Assembly: GCA_021651055.1 (NCBI GenBank)
Contig: JAJHOH010000001.1
Span: 1,178,001-1,242,000 of the forward strand
DNA length: 64,000 bases
Direction: 5' to 3'
From: Candidatus Manganitrophus morganii
GTDB taxonomy: Bacteria > Nitrospirota > Nitrospiria > SBBL01 > Manganitrophaceae
Below, piece by piece: positions 17,708 through 26,300 of this stretch (positions are counted from its first letter, which is position 1; each line of letters starts with the position of its first letter). Under the pieces are notes generated by a model. It made no database searches. It was not told the DNA's origin and saw only the letters and a program-made list of their open reading frames with translations. The position numbers and the translations under genes are program-made.

Positions 17708-20002
17708 TTAGAATTGAAAGTCGGCCGCGGCGATCGCCGACCGCCCCGCGCCGGGGATAAAGTGGCCGCCGCCGAGCGACTCAATATATCCCTCGTCGGC
17801 CAGATTGTATCCGTTGACCCGAAGGGTCAGGCTCTCGGTCGCCCGGTAGGCGACCATCGCGTCGAAGAGCCAGTAGCTCGGCGCGGTCCGATCGTTGTTG
17901 ACGTTCGAGAATCGGTCACCGACGAACTGCGCTCCTCCCCCGACTTCGAGATTCAACGGCAACTGATAGGTCGTCCATAGGCTGAAGGAGTGTTTCGGCG
18001 TATTGGCCAGCTCGTTTCCGACCTCCGCCGCGTCAAGCGTTTCGACGACTTCACTGTTCATAAGGGCATAGCCGCCGAAGAGCTGCCATTGATCGGTGAC
18101 GTTTCCAGCGACGCTCAGCTCCACGCCGTCGACCCGTTCTTTTCCCTCAAGCGCGATTACATCGGCGGGGTCGGTCGGGTCTTCGGTCCGCGTGTTGGTC
18201 TTCTCGGTCCGGAAGAAGGCCACCGCCAGGGCAAGGCGCTCCTCGAACAGATTCCATTTGGTGCCGACTTCATAGGTCCGGCTTTCTTCAGGCTCGAGAT
18301 CGGCGTTGTTGGCGGCCGTCGCGGTACTGGCCAGGGTCAGCCCTTCCGCGGAGGGATTGAACGACGTTCCGTAGGCGGCGTAGAGGCTCCCATTCGGCGC
18401 CGGCTTGAAGACAATCCCGGTCCGCCAGCTGAGCATCCGGTCGGTCCGCTCAAACGGTGTCACGGCACCATCGGCCGCGCGCGACTGATAGTCGAGATCA
18501 AAGTAGTCCCACCGTAACCCCCCGGTCACTTCCCACCGCTCCCCGATATGAAGGGTATCAAAGAGAAAAAGGGCGAGCGATTTTCCGGTTGCATCGTTTT
18601 TGGCGCCGGTCCGCCTCAACGAAGCGGGATACGGATCGTCGGGATTCGGATTGTAGAGATCTGTCTGAGGCGCCGTCGGTCCCGTCCTCAGATAATTGAT
18701 CGAGGTCTCATGAGTGTATTCGATTCCGGTGGCGACGGCATGATCGATCCCGCCGGTCCGGAACCGGAGGGTCAGGTCGGTCAGGTTGGCGAGGATCGTG
18801 TCGGTCTGATCGCGCGATTGCAGATTCCGGTTGATCACTGTCCCCTGCACCGTCAGCGGTCCTGGATCTAAATCGGCAAAGCGCGGGGCGGTGATGACCG
18901 AGTCGCGCCGGGTCTGGCCGTAGCGGGTCAGATTGCGGAGGGTGGCGGAGGGGTTAAAGTCGTGCGCGATCTCCGCGGTGGCGATGTCGGTAACTACTTT
19001 TTCGAAATCGCGATCCTTGAGGCCGTAGAAATTGCTGAAGTCGACCGGCGGCGCTTCGTCGGCGTAGGTCGCCAGCACCGGGTCGCTGTTGCCGGCCGGC
19101 ACCCAGGGGATGCCATAGCCGGCGATGTTGTCTTGATCGAGACGGAAGTAGCTGAGGGTCAAACGAGTCGGCGTGTCGAGTCCAAAGGCAATCGACGGGG
19201 CCATCCCCCAACGCTGATCGGTCACCACGTCCCGGCCCGGAATGTCGGCGTCATGCCAGAGGGCATTCAGCCGGAGCGCGGTCCCTTTGAGTCCTTCGAT
19301 CGGTTGGTTCAGATCGAGCGTTGCCCGCTTGAAATCGTCGGTGCCGATCCCGATTGTCCCCCCGTAGAGGGGATCGAGGAGCGGCCGCTTGCTGACCAGA
19401 TTGATCGCGCCGCCGGTCGAGCCGCGCCCGGCGTACGAAGAGGCCGGACCTTTGAAGACCTCGACCTGTGAGACGTTAAACGGATCGCGGGAATAGCCGC
19501 CGAAATCGCGGACGCCGTCGATGAAGAGGTCTGTCCGGGCGTTGAATCCGCGGATCGACAGGTTGTCGCCGGCCGGAACACCCCCTTCGCCGGCCTGGAG
19601 GGAGATGCCGGGGACGTTGCGCAGCACGTCGCGCAGCGTCGTCGCCCCCCGCTCTTCGATCACCGCCTCGGGAATCACGGTGACCGTCTGCGGGATATCG
19701 ACCAGCGGCTCGGTAAATTTCGGCGAGGCGGGCGCTTCGGGCTTGTAGGAGTCCTCATCTCTTTCCTGTTGCCCCGGCACCACCACCTCCGGAAGGACGG
19801 CCGACTCTTCATTCGTCTGCTGCGCCCAGGCGACCGTCCCCATGCCGATCAAAGCGGCGGCGCCGATGGCGCTGACAATCGATTGGGTGAAGCGTCCTTT
19901 GCGCGGTCTGATCTCTGCATGGGATTGTTTGACGCTTCTTTTCTTCGCCGTCGCTTCCACCAGCCGCCGGTTGCGGCGGCAGGTCCGTTTCAGTTGTCTC
20001 AT
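17708..20002 (-). CDS. TonB-dependent siderophore receptor
   Basis: 764 residues, outer membrane. The plug domain has the siderophore-receptor pattern VDIPQTVTVIPEAVIEERGATTLRDVL and LSIRGFNARTDLFIDGVRD, VEVFKGPASSYAGRGSTGGAINLVSK. The 22-strand barrel runs to a C-terminal aromatic residue (ADFQF). A likely TonB box lies just after the signal peptide (ESAVLPEVVVPGQ). The signal sequence is unusual: its hydrophobic core (FTQSIVSAIGAAALIGMGTVAWA) follows about 38 residues rich in Arg and Lys. The ferric siderophore transported is not predictable. It is energised by the TonB-ExbBD set encoded upstream in the same operon. Confidence 0.93.
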   Translation of the reverse strand: MRQLKRTCRRNRRLVEATAKKRSVKQSHAEIRPRKGRFTQSIVSAIGAAALIGMGTVAWAQQTNEESAVLPEVVVPGQQERDEDSYKPEAPASPKFTEPLVDIPQTVTVIPEAVIEERGATTLRDVLRNVPGISLQAGEGGVPAGDNLSIRGFNARTDLFIDGVRDFGGYSRDPFNVSQVEVFKGPASSYAGRGSTGGAINLVSKRPLLDPLYGGTIGIGTDDFKRATLDLNQPIEGLKGTALRLNALWHDADIPGRDVVTDQRWGMAPSIAFGLDTPTRLTLSYFRLDQDNIAGYGIPWVPAGNSDPVLATYADEAPPVDFSNFYGLKDRDFEKVVTDIATAEIAHDFNPSATLRNLTRYGQTRRDSVITAPRFADLDPGPLTVQGTVINRNLQSRDQTDTILANLTDLTLRFRTGGIDHAVATGIEYTHETSINYLRTGPTAPQTDLYNPNPDDPYPASLRRTGAKNDATGKSLALFLFDTLHIGERWEVTGGLRWDYFDLDYQSRAADGAVTPFERTDRMLSWRTGIVFKPAPNGSLYAAYGTSFNPSAEGLTLASTATAANNADLEPEESRTYEVGTKWNLFEERLALAVAFFRTEKTNTRTEDPTDPADVIALEGKERVDGVELSVAGNVTDQWQLFGGYALMNSEVVETLDAAEVGNELANTPKHSFSLWTTYQLPLNLEVGGGAQFVGDRFSNVNNDRTAPSYWLFDAMVAYRATESLTLRVNGYNLADEGYIESLGGGHFIPGAGRSAIAAADFQF

Positions 20003-20050
20003 TCTCAGATGTTCCTTTCTCTTTTAGAGGTGAGCGTTTTTGATTTGAAC

Positions 20051-20920
20051 CTATTGTAAATGGAATCGGATCGGGAGGGTCACCTTGCAGGCGACCGGCT
20101 CCCCTTTCTGGTTGTAGGCGGGGGTGAAGACCGCCTCCCGGACTTTGCGAAGGGCCACTTCGTTTAAAGCTTCATCGCTTCCCTGCAACAGACGAACATC
20201 CCTCACCCGCCCGCCCGCGTCGATGAAAACCGAGAGGAGCACCCGTCCGTCCTTCCCTTCCCGCCGCGCCGAGCGGGGGTAGTCGCGGGGGGTGATGAGA
20301 TTGTCGACCCATCGAGGGAGTTTGGCGACTTGAGCGGCGGAAAGGTAGCGGCCCGCGGCATCGGCCGATCCCCCAGACACCCCGCCCGTCTCCCCGCCGG
20401 GAGTCCCCCCCGGAATTCCCCCGGCCACACCTCCAGGTTCGCCGCTCTCCGCCGCGGCGACGGAGACAGGTTCTTCCGCTGCGGACTCGCCCCCGTCTGT
20501 CTCCTGAGCCTCCACGGAAGAGACTTCCGAAGGAGCCTCCTCCGGGGAGGGGGTTTCAGGCGCCTCCGAAACCTCCGGAAGATCGGAGGAGACTTCCGAA
20601 ACGACCGGCGGGATGATCGCTTCCGGCTTCGGCGGCGTCTCCTTCTGGGGGAGAGGAGATGCCGTCGCCCGCTTCTTCGCGACGGTCCGGATCGGAGCGG
20701 GCTTTGTTTCCGCCTGGGCTCCCGCTCCCGGCGGGGGCGGGGCGGGGGGAGCCGGTAAAAGCGACGTCATGGAGAGGTCGAGTTCGGCCACAACGCGGGG
20801 GGATGGCTCGACGGCCGAGGTCAAGGTATAGTAGACCCCGCCGCCCAATCCGGCATGGACGAGGGTCGAGAGAAAGATCCCGATAGTTGTGCCGCTCAAT
20901 ATCTGCTTAAGGAGAATCAT
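20051..20920 (-). CDS. tonB: TonB energy-transducing protein
   Basis: 289 residues. One N-terminal anchor (ILSGTTIGIFLSTLVHAGLGGGVYY) and a long Pro/Glu/Ser-rich periplasmic spacer with Gly-rich repeats (GGIPGGTPGGETGG) precede the C-terminal TonB domain (YPRSARREGKDGRVLLSVFI...VREAVFTPAYNQKGEPV). It passes proton-motive energy from ExbBD to the receptor encoded next. The ATG at 20920 lies 1 nt after the exbD stop; the longer frame from 20995 would overlap exbD and lacks support. Confidence 0.92.
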   Translation of the reverse strand: MILLKQILSGTTIGIFLSTLVHAGLGGGVYYTLTSAVEPSPRVVAELDLSMTSLLPAPPAPPPPGAGAQAETKPAPIRTVAKKRATASPLPQKETPPKPEAIIPPVVSEVSSDLPEVSEAPETPSPEEAPSEVSSVEAQETDGGESAAEEPVSVAAAESGEPGGVAGGIPGGTPGGETGGVSGGSADAAGRYLSAAQVAKLPRWVDNLITPRDYPRSARREGKDGRVLLSVFIDAGGRVRDVRLLQGSDEALNEVALRKVREAVFTPAYNQKGEPVACKVTLPIRFHLQ

Positions 20921-20921
20921 C

Positions 20922-21338
20922 TTAAGGCGACGCCCCCTGCTCCGACGCCAACGCCACCCGCGTGACCCCCGATTGCTTGATCGCGTCGAGAACACCGACG
21001 ACCTGCTGGTAATGAATCCGGCCGTCGGCGGCCAATGTCACCCGCACACCGGGATTCAACTCCGCCTCGCGCGCCAGGTTTGCCTTCAGGCCGTTGAGAT
21101 CGACCGCTTCCTCCATCAGAAAAAGCCGGCCCTCGCCGTCGAGCGAGACGATCAGGCCGGCGGCGGTGGGAGGGGCCTCCGCCGCGGCGGTTTTGGGTAG
21201 ATTGATCTTCAGTTCCCCGTTGGAGGTAAAATGGGCCGTCACCATAAAGATGATCAGGAGCACCAGGACCACGTCGACCAGCGGCGTGACATTGATGCCG
21301 GTCACCACACCGTCATCGCCGGAATCCGATCCGCTCAT
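20922..21338 (-). CDS. exbD: ExbD biopolymer transport protein
   Basis: 138 residues. One N-terminal membrane helix VDVVLVLLIIFMVTAHF contains the proton-carrying Asp in NVTPLVDVVLVLL, followed by the periplasmic domain with DGRIHYQQVVGVLDAIKQSG. It forms the proton channel with ExbB. It overlaps exbB by 4 nt (ATGA), so translation is coupled. Confidence 0.94.
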   Translation of the reverse strand: MSGSDSGDDGVVTGINVTPLVDVVLVLLIIFMVTAHFTSNGELKINLPKTAAAEAPPTAAGLIVSLDGEGRLFLMEEAVDLNGLKANLAREAELNPGVRVTLAADGRIHYQQVVGVLDAIKQSGVTRVALASEQGASP

Positions 21339-22015
21339 GCGCGCACCTCCTCTTTCTCTTCTTCCGTTGCGCCGACAAGACGATGCGCGCCTCGCTTGGT
21401 CTCATCTCTTAAATAGACCTGCACACGGTGAATGAGGCTTTGGGCATTGGCGTTCACTCTTTTTACTCGGGTGTGGAAAGCGTTGTTGGCCGCCACGGCC
21501 GGGATCGCCACGAAAATCCCGAACGCCGTGGCGATCAGCGCCGAGGAGATGCCGATCATCACGACGCCGACCCCCGACTGGCCGCTCGTCGCAAGGTCGT
21601 TGAAGGCTTTGATGATGCCGAGGACCGTGCCGAACAATCCGATGAACGGCGCGTTGTTCCCCAGGCTCCCGAGAATAATCAGGTTGCGCTCCAGAGCGGC
21701 CCGCTCCAGCACCAGACGGGAGATCATCGCTTCCGACACGGAGGCCGGCCCCTTGGCAAAGTGCGCCAGACCCGCGGCCGCCACCCGTGCTTCCACCCCC
21801 CGTCCGTTCTCCGCCGCCTGCCGCGCGCCCGCCAGATCTCCCTCTTCCAAGCGGCCGGCCAACGTCTCCAGAAAACGCGGAAAGTCGAGATGGTTTTTCC
21901 GGAAGAGCCACCACCGCTCCAGCATGACGCCCAAAGAAACCACGCTAGCGACGACGAGCAGCCAGAGCACCCATATATCCCCCAAGAGGGCCAACCGATG
22001 AAAGATCGCATCCAT
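21335..22015 (-). CDS. exbB: ExbB/TolQ/MotA-family proton channel protein
   Basis: 226 residues with three membrane segments: WVLWLLVVASVVSLGVML near the N-terminus, then GNNAPFIGLFGTVLGIIKAF and VVMIGISSALIATAFGIFVAIPAVAANN in the second half. The latter two carry the family motifs for proton flow. First gene of the Fur-type operon, with AGGAGG before the ATG. It is probably a dedicated ExbB because it is joined to exbD, tonB and a siderophore receptor, rather than a TolQ. Confidence 0.93.
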   Translation of the reverse strand: MDAIFHRLALLGDIWVLWLLVVASVVSLGVMLERWWLFRKNHLDFPRFLETLAGRLEEGDLAGARQAAENGRGVEARVAAAGLAHFAKGPASVSEAMISRLVLERAALERNLIILGSLGNNAPFIGLFGTVLGIIKAFNDLATSGQSGVGVVMIGISSALIATAFGIFVAIPAVAANNAFHTRVKRVNANAQSLIHRVQVYLRDETKRGAHRLVGATEEEKEEVRA

Positions 22016-22074
22016 AAAGATTCCTCCTACCTGAAAAAAGATCGCCCGCCCCGTTTCCGCCCGGTGAAAATAAA

Positions 22075-22108
22075 AAGCCCAAAGCCGAATCGCTTCGACT
22101 TTGGGCTT
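22075..22108 (-). terminator. intrinsic terminator in the exbB leader (possible attenuator)
   Basis: Minus strand AAGCCCAAAG and CTTTGGGCTT form a 10-bp stem, directly followed by TTTTTATTTT. It lies about 60 nt downstream of the predicted transcription start and 60 nt upstream of exbB, so transcripts from the Fur-box promoter must pass it. Confidence 0.7.
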
Positions 22109-22141
22109 GGGCCAAAAATGTTACGGCGCGAGCCTCGTGCA

Positions 22142-22160
22142 ATTGAGAATCAATCTCAAT
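22142..22160. promoter_or_regulatory. Fur box
   Basis: A 19-bp perfect inverted repeat ATTGAGA-ATCAA-TCTCAAT, close to the Fur consensus core GAGAATCATTCTC. It lies just downstream of the -10 box, over the expected transcription start of the iron operon. Confidence 0.75.
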
Positions 22161-22169
22161 ATCATCGAC

Positions 22170-22199
22170 AAGATACCCCATCCGGCTTTCCGGTGTCAA
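22170..22199 (-). promoter_or_regulatory. promoter of the exbB-exbD-tonB-receptor operon
   Basis: Minus strand TTGACA (22194-22199), 18-nt spacer, TATCTT (22170-22175). The Fur box begins 9 nt downstream. Confidence 0.7.
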
Positions 22200-22317
22200 C
22201 ATCTTTTTTAAATTTAATGAAAGAAAATGTGAGGCGGATGTTGATCGGGTCGGGAGTGAGGGTTCGCGTCGGTCGTGCGCGGTCGCGGACCGGAGCGCGG
22301 AGGAAGTACGGGCGAAC

Positions 22318-23076
22318 TCATGGCGTCCAGCTCGCGTTCTGCGCTCCGACGGTGTGGGGCAGCGGGTCCGATGGGATCGGCATGACGGGATAACGACCGA
22401 ACAGGGTCTCAAAGTCGTGGCCTGCCTTGATCCCGCGGATGAGCCGTAAAAGCCCTTCCGAGCCGGCGCGGGAGTACCACTCTCCGACGGCCTGTCTTGC
22501 CGTGCCGTAACTTCGCTGTCCATCGGACCAGGGGATCACTTTGCCGAGAAGCTTCAGCGCCGGAGCGCCCCGGCCGTTATCGGTGGCCCGCAGCCACGTA
22601 TCGATGGTGTAGTCGGGATCTTGGCTGACCAGAACCGCCAAGCCCTCATCGAACCAGGGAGGAATCGCATGCCAGGCCCTAAAATCACCGATCCGGCGAT
22701 AAAGCTCGACATGCGTCAACTCGTGAGAGATCGTCACCAGGCCGAGTCCACGCGGTGAAAGCAACACCCTGGACGACCCATATGCTTTCGCTCTCGCCGT
22801 CAAGCCGCCGTTTGCGGCAAAACAGGCTTCAGTGGAGCAGGCATAAATCGTGGGGTTGCCTTTGAGACGACCGAAAAAGTCCGAGACGCGCCCCTTCGCA
22901 GTGCCAATTGTCTCTAACAATGTCTCACGTTGGGAAGGGGGCATCGACGCATCGACATAAACGCCGTCGTCGATCTGAATGAATCCGAACCAGGTGGGGG
23001 CAAAAAGCTTGGCGCTCCGGAGGGCGCTGCACCCGGATAGTCCAATTACAAAAACAATGAGAAAAATTCTTCGCAT
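22318..23076 (-). CDS. lipoprotein with HExxH peptidase-like domain
   Basis: 252 residues. Signal peptide with lipobox LSGC (Cys16). Residues 118-122 are HELTH and Glu144 lies in PPWFDEGLAVLV, the HExxH...E zinc layout of gluzincin (peptidase MA) proteins. Two cysteines (YACSTEACF) may form a disulphide. It is probably a periplasmic metallopeptidase-like protein; target unknown. It lies upstream of the iron operon on the same strand, but 150 nt from that operon's own promoter. A possible Fur-like array is in its own upstream region (23206-23220), so it could belong to the iron response. Confidence 0.7.
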   Translation of the reverse strand: MRRIFLIVFVIGLSGCSALRSAKLFAPTWFGFIQIDDGVYVDASMPPSQRETLLETIGTAKGRVSDFFGRLKGNPTIYACSTEACFAANGGLTARAKAYGSSRVLLSPRGLGLVTISHELTHVELYRRIGDFRAWHAIPPWFDEGLAVLVSQDPDYTIDTWLRATDNGRGAPALKLLGKVIPWSDGQRSYGTARQAVGEWYSRAGSEGLLRLIRGIKAGHDFETLFGRYPVMPIPSDPLPHTVGAQNASWTP

Positions 23077-23205
23077 CTGCCGCCCCTCACGATCAAGGTG
23101 GCCCGCCGCCTAGTATAAAACCCCGCGGTATTTCACGGTCGCTTCGAGTGCGTAGCTATCTCTCAAGTAGTCCGGTCCTAATTAAGGCAATCCACACTCT
23201 ACCAC

Positions 23206-23229
23206 AATTCTCATTCTCATCCATGTCAA
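23206..23229 (-). promoter_or_regulatory. possible promoter with Fur-like hexamers for the HELTH lipoprotein
   Basis: Minus strand TTGACA (23224-23229) is followed by the tandem GATGAGAATGAGAATTG, which has repeated GAGAAT-type hexamers. The -10 box is poor (TGTGGT), so this is weak. Confidence 0.3.
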
Positions 23230-23292
23230 AAATGCCGGTCCTTTCTCATTCCTATTTCCTTCTCCCTCTTCCCTACCCCCCCTCCTAAAGTG

Positions 23293-23298
23293 TATAAT
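23293..23298 (+). promoter_or_regulatory. -10 box for lhr, predicting a leaderless mRNA
   Basis: Perfect TATAAT preceded by TG. It is 7 nt from the ATG at 23306 and overlaps the other possible ATG (23297). No clear -35 box and no SD are present. Confidence 0.45.
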
Positions 23299-23305
23299 GA
23301 CCCCC

Positions 23306-26300
23306 ATGTCTTTAACCCCCTTTCATCCCATTATTGCCGACTGGTTCAAAGAAAAATTCGGCGAGCCGACCGAACCGCAGAAACTCGGTTGGCCCCCTAT
23401 TCTCTCGGGCGAAGATACCCTGATCGCGGCGCCGACCGGATCGGGAAAGACGCTGGCAGCCTTTCTCTGCGCCATCGATCGGCTCGTTCGGGACGGGATC
23501 GCGGGGCGGCTTGCGAATGAGGTGAAGGTCCTTTATGTTTCCCCGCTCAAAGCGCTCAGCAGCGACGTCCAGCGGAACCTTGAGACGCCGCTGGAGGAGA
23601 TCCAAAAACGGGCGGTCAAACAGTGGGTCAAGCTGCCGGAGATCCGGGCGCTGGTCCGGACCGGCGATACCCCCTCGCATGAGCGGCAGGCGATGCTCCG
23701 GAAGCCGCCGCACATTCTGGTGACGACCCCCGAGTCGCTCTACCTTTTGCTCACGGCGCAAAAAAGCCGCGAGATTCTGAGGACGGTCGAAACGGTCATT
23801 GTCGATGAGATCCACGCCGTCGCGCGCGATAAGCGGGGATCTCACCTCGCCCTTTCATTGGAACGGCTGGAAGCGCTCTGCAACAAGCGGCCGGTCCGGA
23901 TCGGCCTCTCCGCCACGCAGCGGCCGATGGAGGAGATCGCCCGGTTTTTGATCGGTAGCAAACGGGTCGATGCCGATGGACATTCCCCCTGCGCGATTGT
24001 CAACGTCGGCCATCAGCGCCACCTCGACCTCGCGATTGAAGTTCCTCCCAGCGAGCTTTCCGCAGTCTGCTCGAACGAGCAGTGGGCCGAGGTCTACCAT
24101 CGCCTCGCGGCGCTGATCCAGCAGCATCGAAGCACCCTCGTCTTCGTCAACACACGCCGGTTGGCGGAGCGGGTGACCCATCAGCTTGCCGACCTTCTCG
24201 GCGAGGATGCGGTCTCGTCCCACCACGGCAGCCTCTCTAAAAAGATTCGGCTCAAAGCCGAGCAGCGCCTCAAAGCGGGGGAGCTGAAAGCGGTTGTCGC
24301 GACCGCCTCCCTGGAGCTGGGGATCGACATCGGCTTCATCGATCTGGTCATCCAGGTCGGCTCCCCCCGGTCGATCGCCACCTTTTTGCAGCGGGTGGGG
24401 CGCTCCGGCCACGCCCTCGGCCTGACCCCGAAAGGCCGGCTCTTTGCCCTCACGCGGGATGAACTCATTGAATGCGCGGCGCTGATCCGGGCGATCCGCC
24501 ATGGCCGCCTCGACCGGATCATTCCCCCGGAGGCGCCGATCGATATTTTGGCGCAGCAGATCATCGCCGAGACGGCCGATCGGGAGATGGACGAGCAGGC
24601 CCTCTTCGATCTCAGCCGAGGCGCCTGGCCGTATCATCAGCTGACGCGAGAGAAATTCGGCGCAGTCGTTCAGATGTTGAGCGAGGGATTCGCCACCCGG
24701 CTCGGCCGGAGCGGGGCGTACCTCCATCATGATCGGGTGAACAAGAAGATCAAGGCCCGGCGCGGGGCCCGCCTGGCGGCGATTACCTCCGGCGGCGCCA
24801 TTCCGGAGCTCGCCGACTATCGGGTCGTGGCGGAACCGGAGAAAATCGTCGTCGGATCGGTCGATGAAGATTTCGCCGTCGAGAGCCTCTCGGGAGATGT
24901 CTTTCTCTTAGGAAACACTTCTTGGCGTGTCGTTCATGTCCGCGGCGGCGATGTCGTCGTCACCGACGCCCATGGCGCCCCTCCGACGATCCCCTTCTGG
25001 CGCGGCGAAGCGCCAGCGCGGACGGTGGAGCTGTCGGCGGCGCTTTCCGATCTGCGCGAAGAACTTTCCGACCGGGTCGATCGGCCCGACGAAGCGGCGA
25101 CCTGGTTGATGGAAGAAGCGGCGCTGGATGAATTCGGCGCCCGCCAGATGGTCCATTACGCCCAGGCACAGAAAGCCGCGATCGGCCTGTTGCCAACCCA
25201 GCGGCATCTTCTCTTCGAACGCTTCTTCGATGAATCGGGGGGGATGCAACTCGTCATCCACTCCCCCTTCGGCGGGCGGATCAACCGGGCGTGGGGTTTG
25301 GCGCTCCGGAAGCGCTTCTGCCGGACGTTTGACTTTGAGCTGCAGGCGAGCGCCGACGATAACGGGATCGTCCTCTCGCTCGGACCGCAGCAAAGTTTTC
25401 CGCTGGAGCAGATCGCCAAGATGCTCCGGGCCGAGAACGGCCGTGAAATTTTGGTACAAGCGCTTCTTGCCGCGCCGATGTTCAACACCCGCTGGCGGTG
25501 GAACGCCAACCGCTCGCTCGCGATCCTGCGTCAGCGGAACGGCAAGCGGGTTCCGCCGGCGCTCCAACGGATGAAATCGGACGATCTTCTCTGCGCCGTC
25601 TTCCCGCAGCAGATGGCCTGCCGGGAAAACCTGCCGGGAGATATCCCGGTCCCCGATCATCCCCTGGTCGAGCAGACAATCGTCGACTGCCTGCATGAAG
25701 CGATGGATCTCGACGGTTGGCTCGATCTGCTTCGGTCGATTGAGCGGGGCGAAATCGAAATCACCGCCGCCGACACGCGCGAGCCGACCCCTTTCGCGTA
25801 TCAGATTTTGAACGCCAGCCCGTATGCTTTCCTGGATGACGCGCCGCTGGAAGAGCGGCGGGCGCGGGCGGTGGCGACCCGGCGGACGTTGACGGTGGAG
25901 TCGGTCCGCGACATCGGCCGGCTCGATCCGCTCGCCATCGAGCAGGTCCGGAAAGAGGCCTGGCCGTTGGTCCGCGACGCCGACGAGCTGCACGATGCGC
26001 TCTTACTGATGGGAATGATTCCCGCCGTGGAGGGAATCGATTGGTCCCCCTTCTTCCATACGCTGCATCTCTCCGGCCGCGCAGTGGAGGCGCGCGGTCC
26101 GGACGACCGGCGCTTCTGGATCGCCGTCGAGCAGTGGCCGATGGTTCATGCCGCCCGGCCCGATCTGACCCCGCAAACGACGCCGATCATCCCTGACGGG
26201 ATTCGACAGGATGGGTCGGCCTCCGAAGGTTGGGTGGCGTTGGTACGCGGGCGGCTGGAAGTGGTCGGCCCGGCCACGACGGTGCAGATCGCCCACGACC

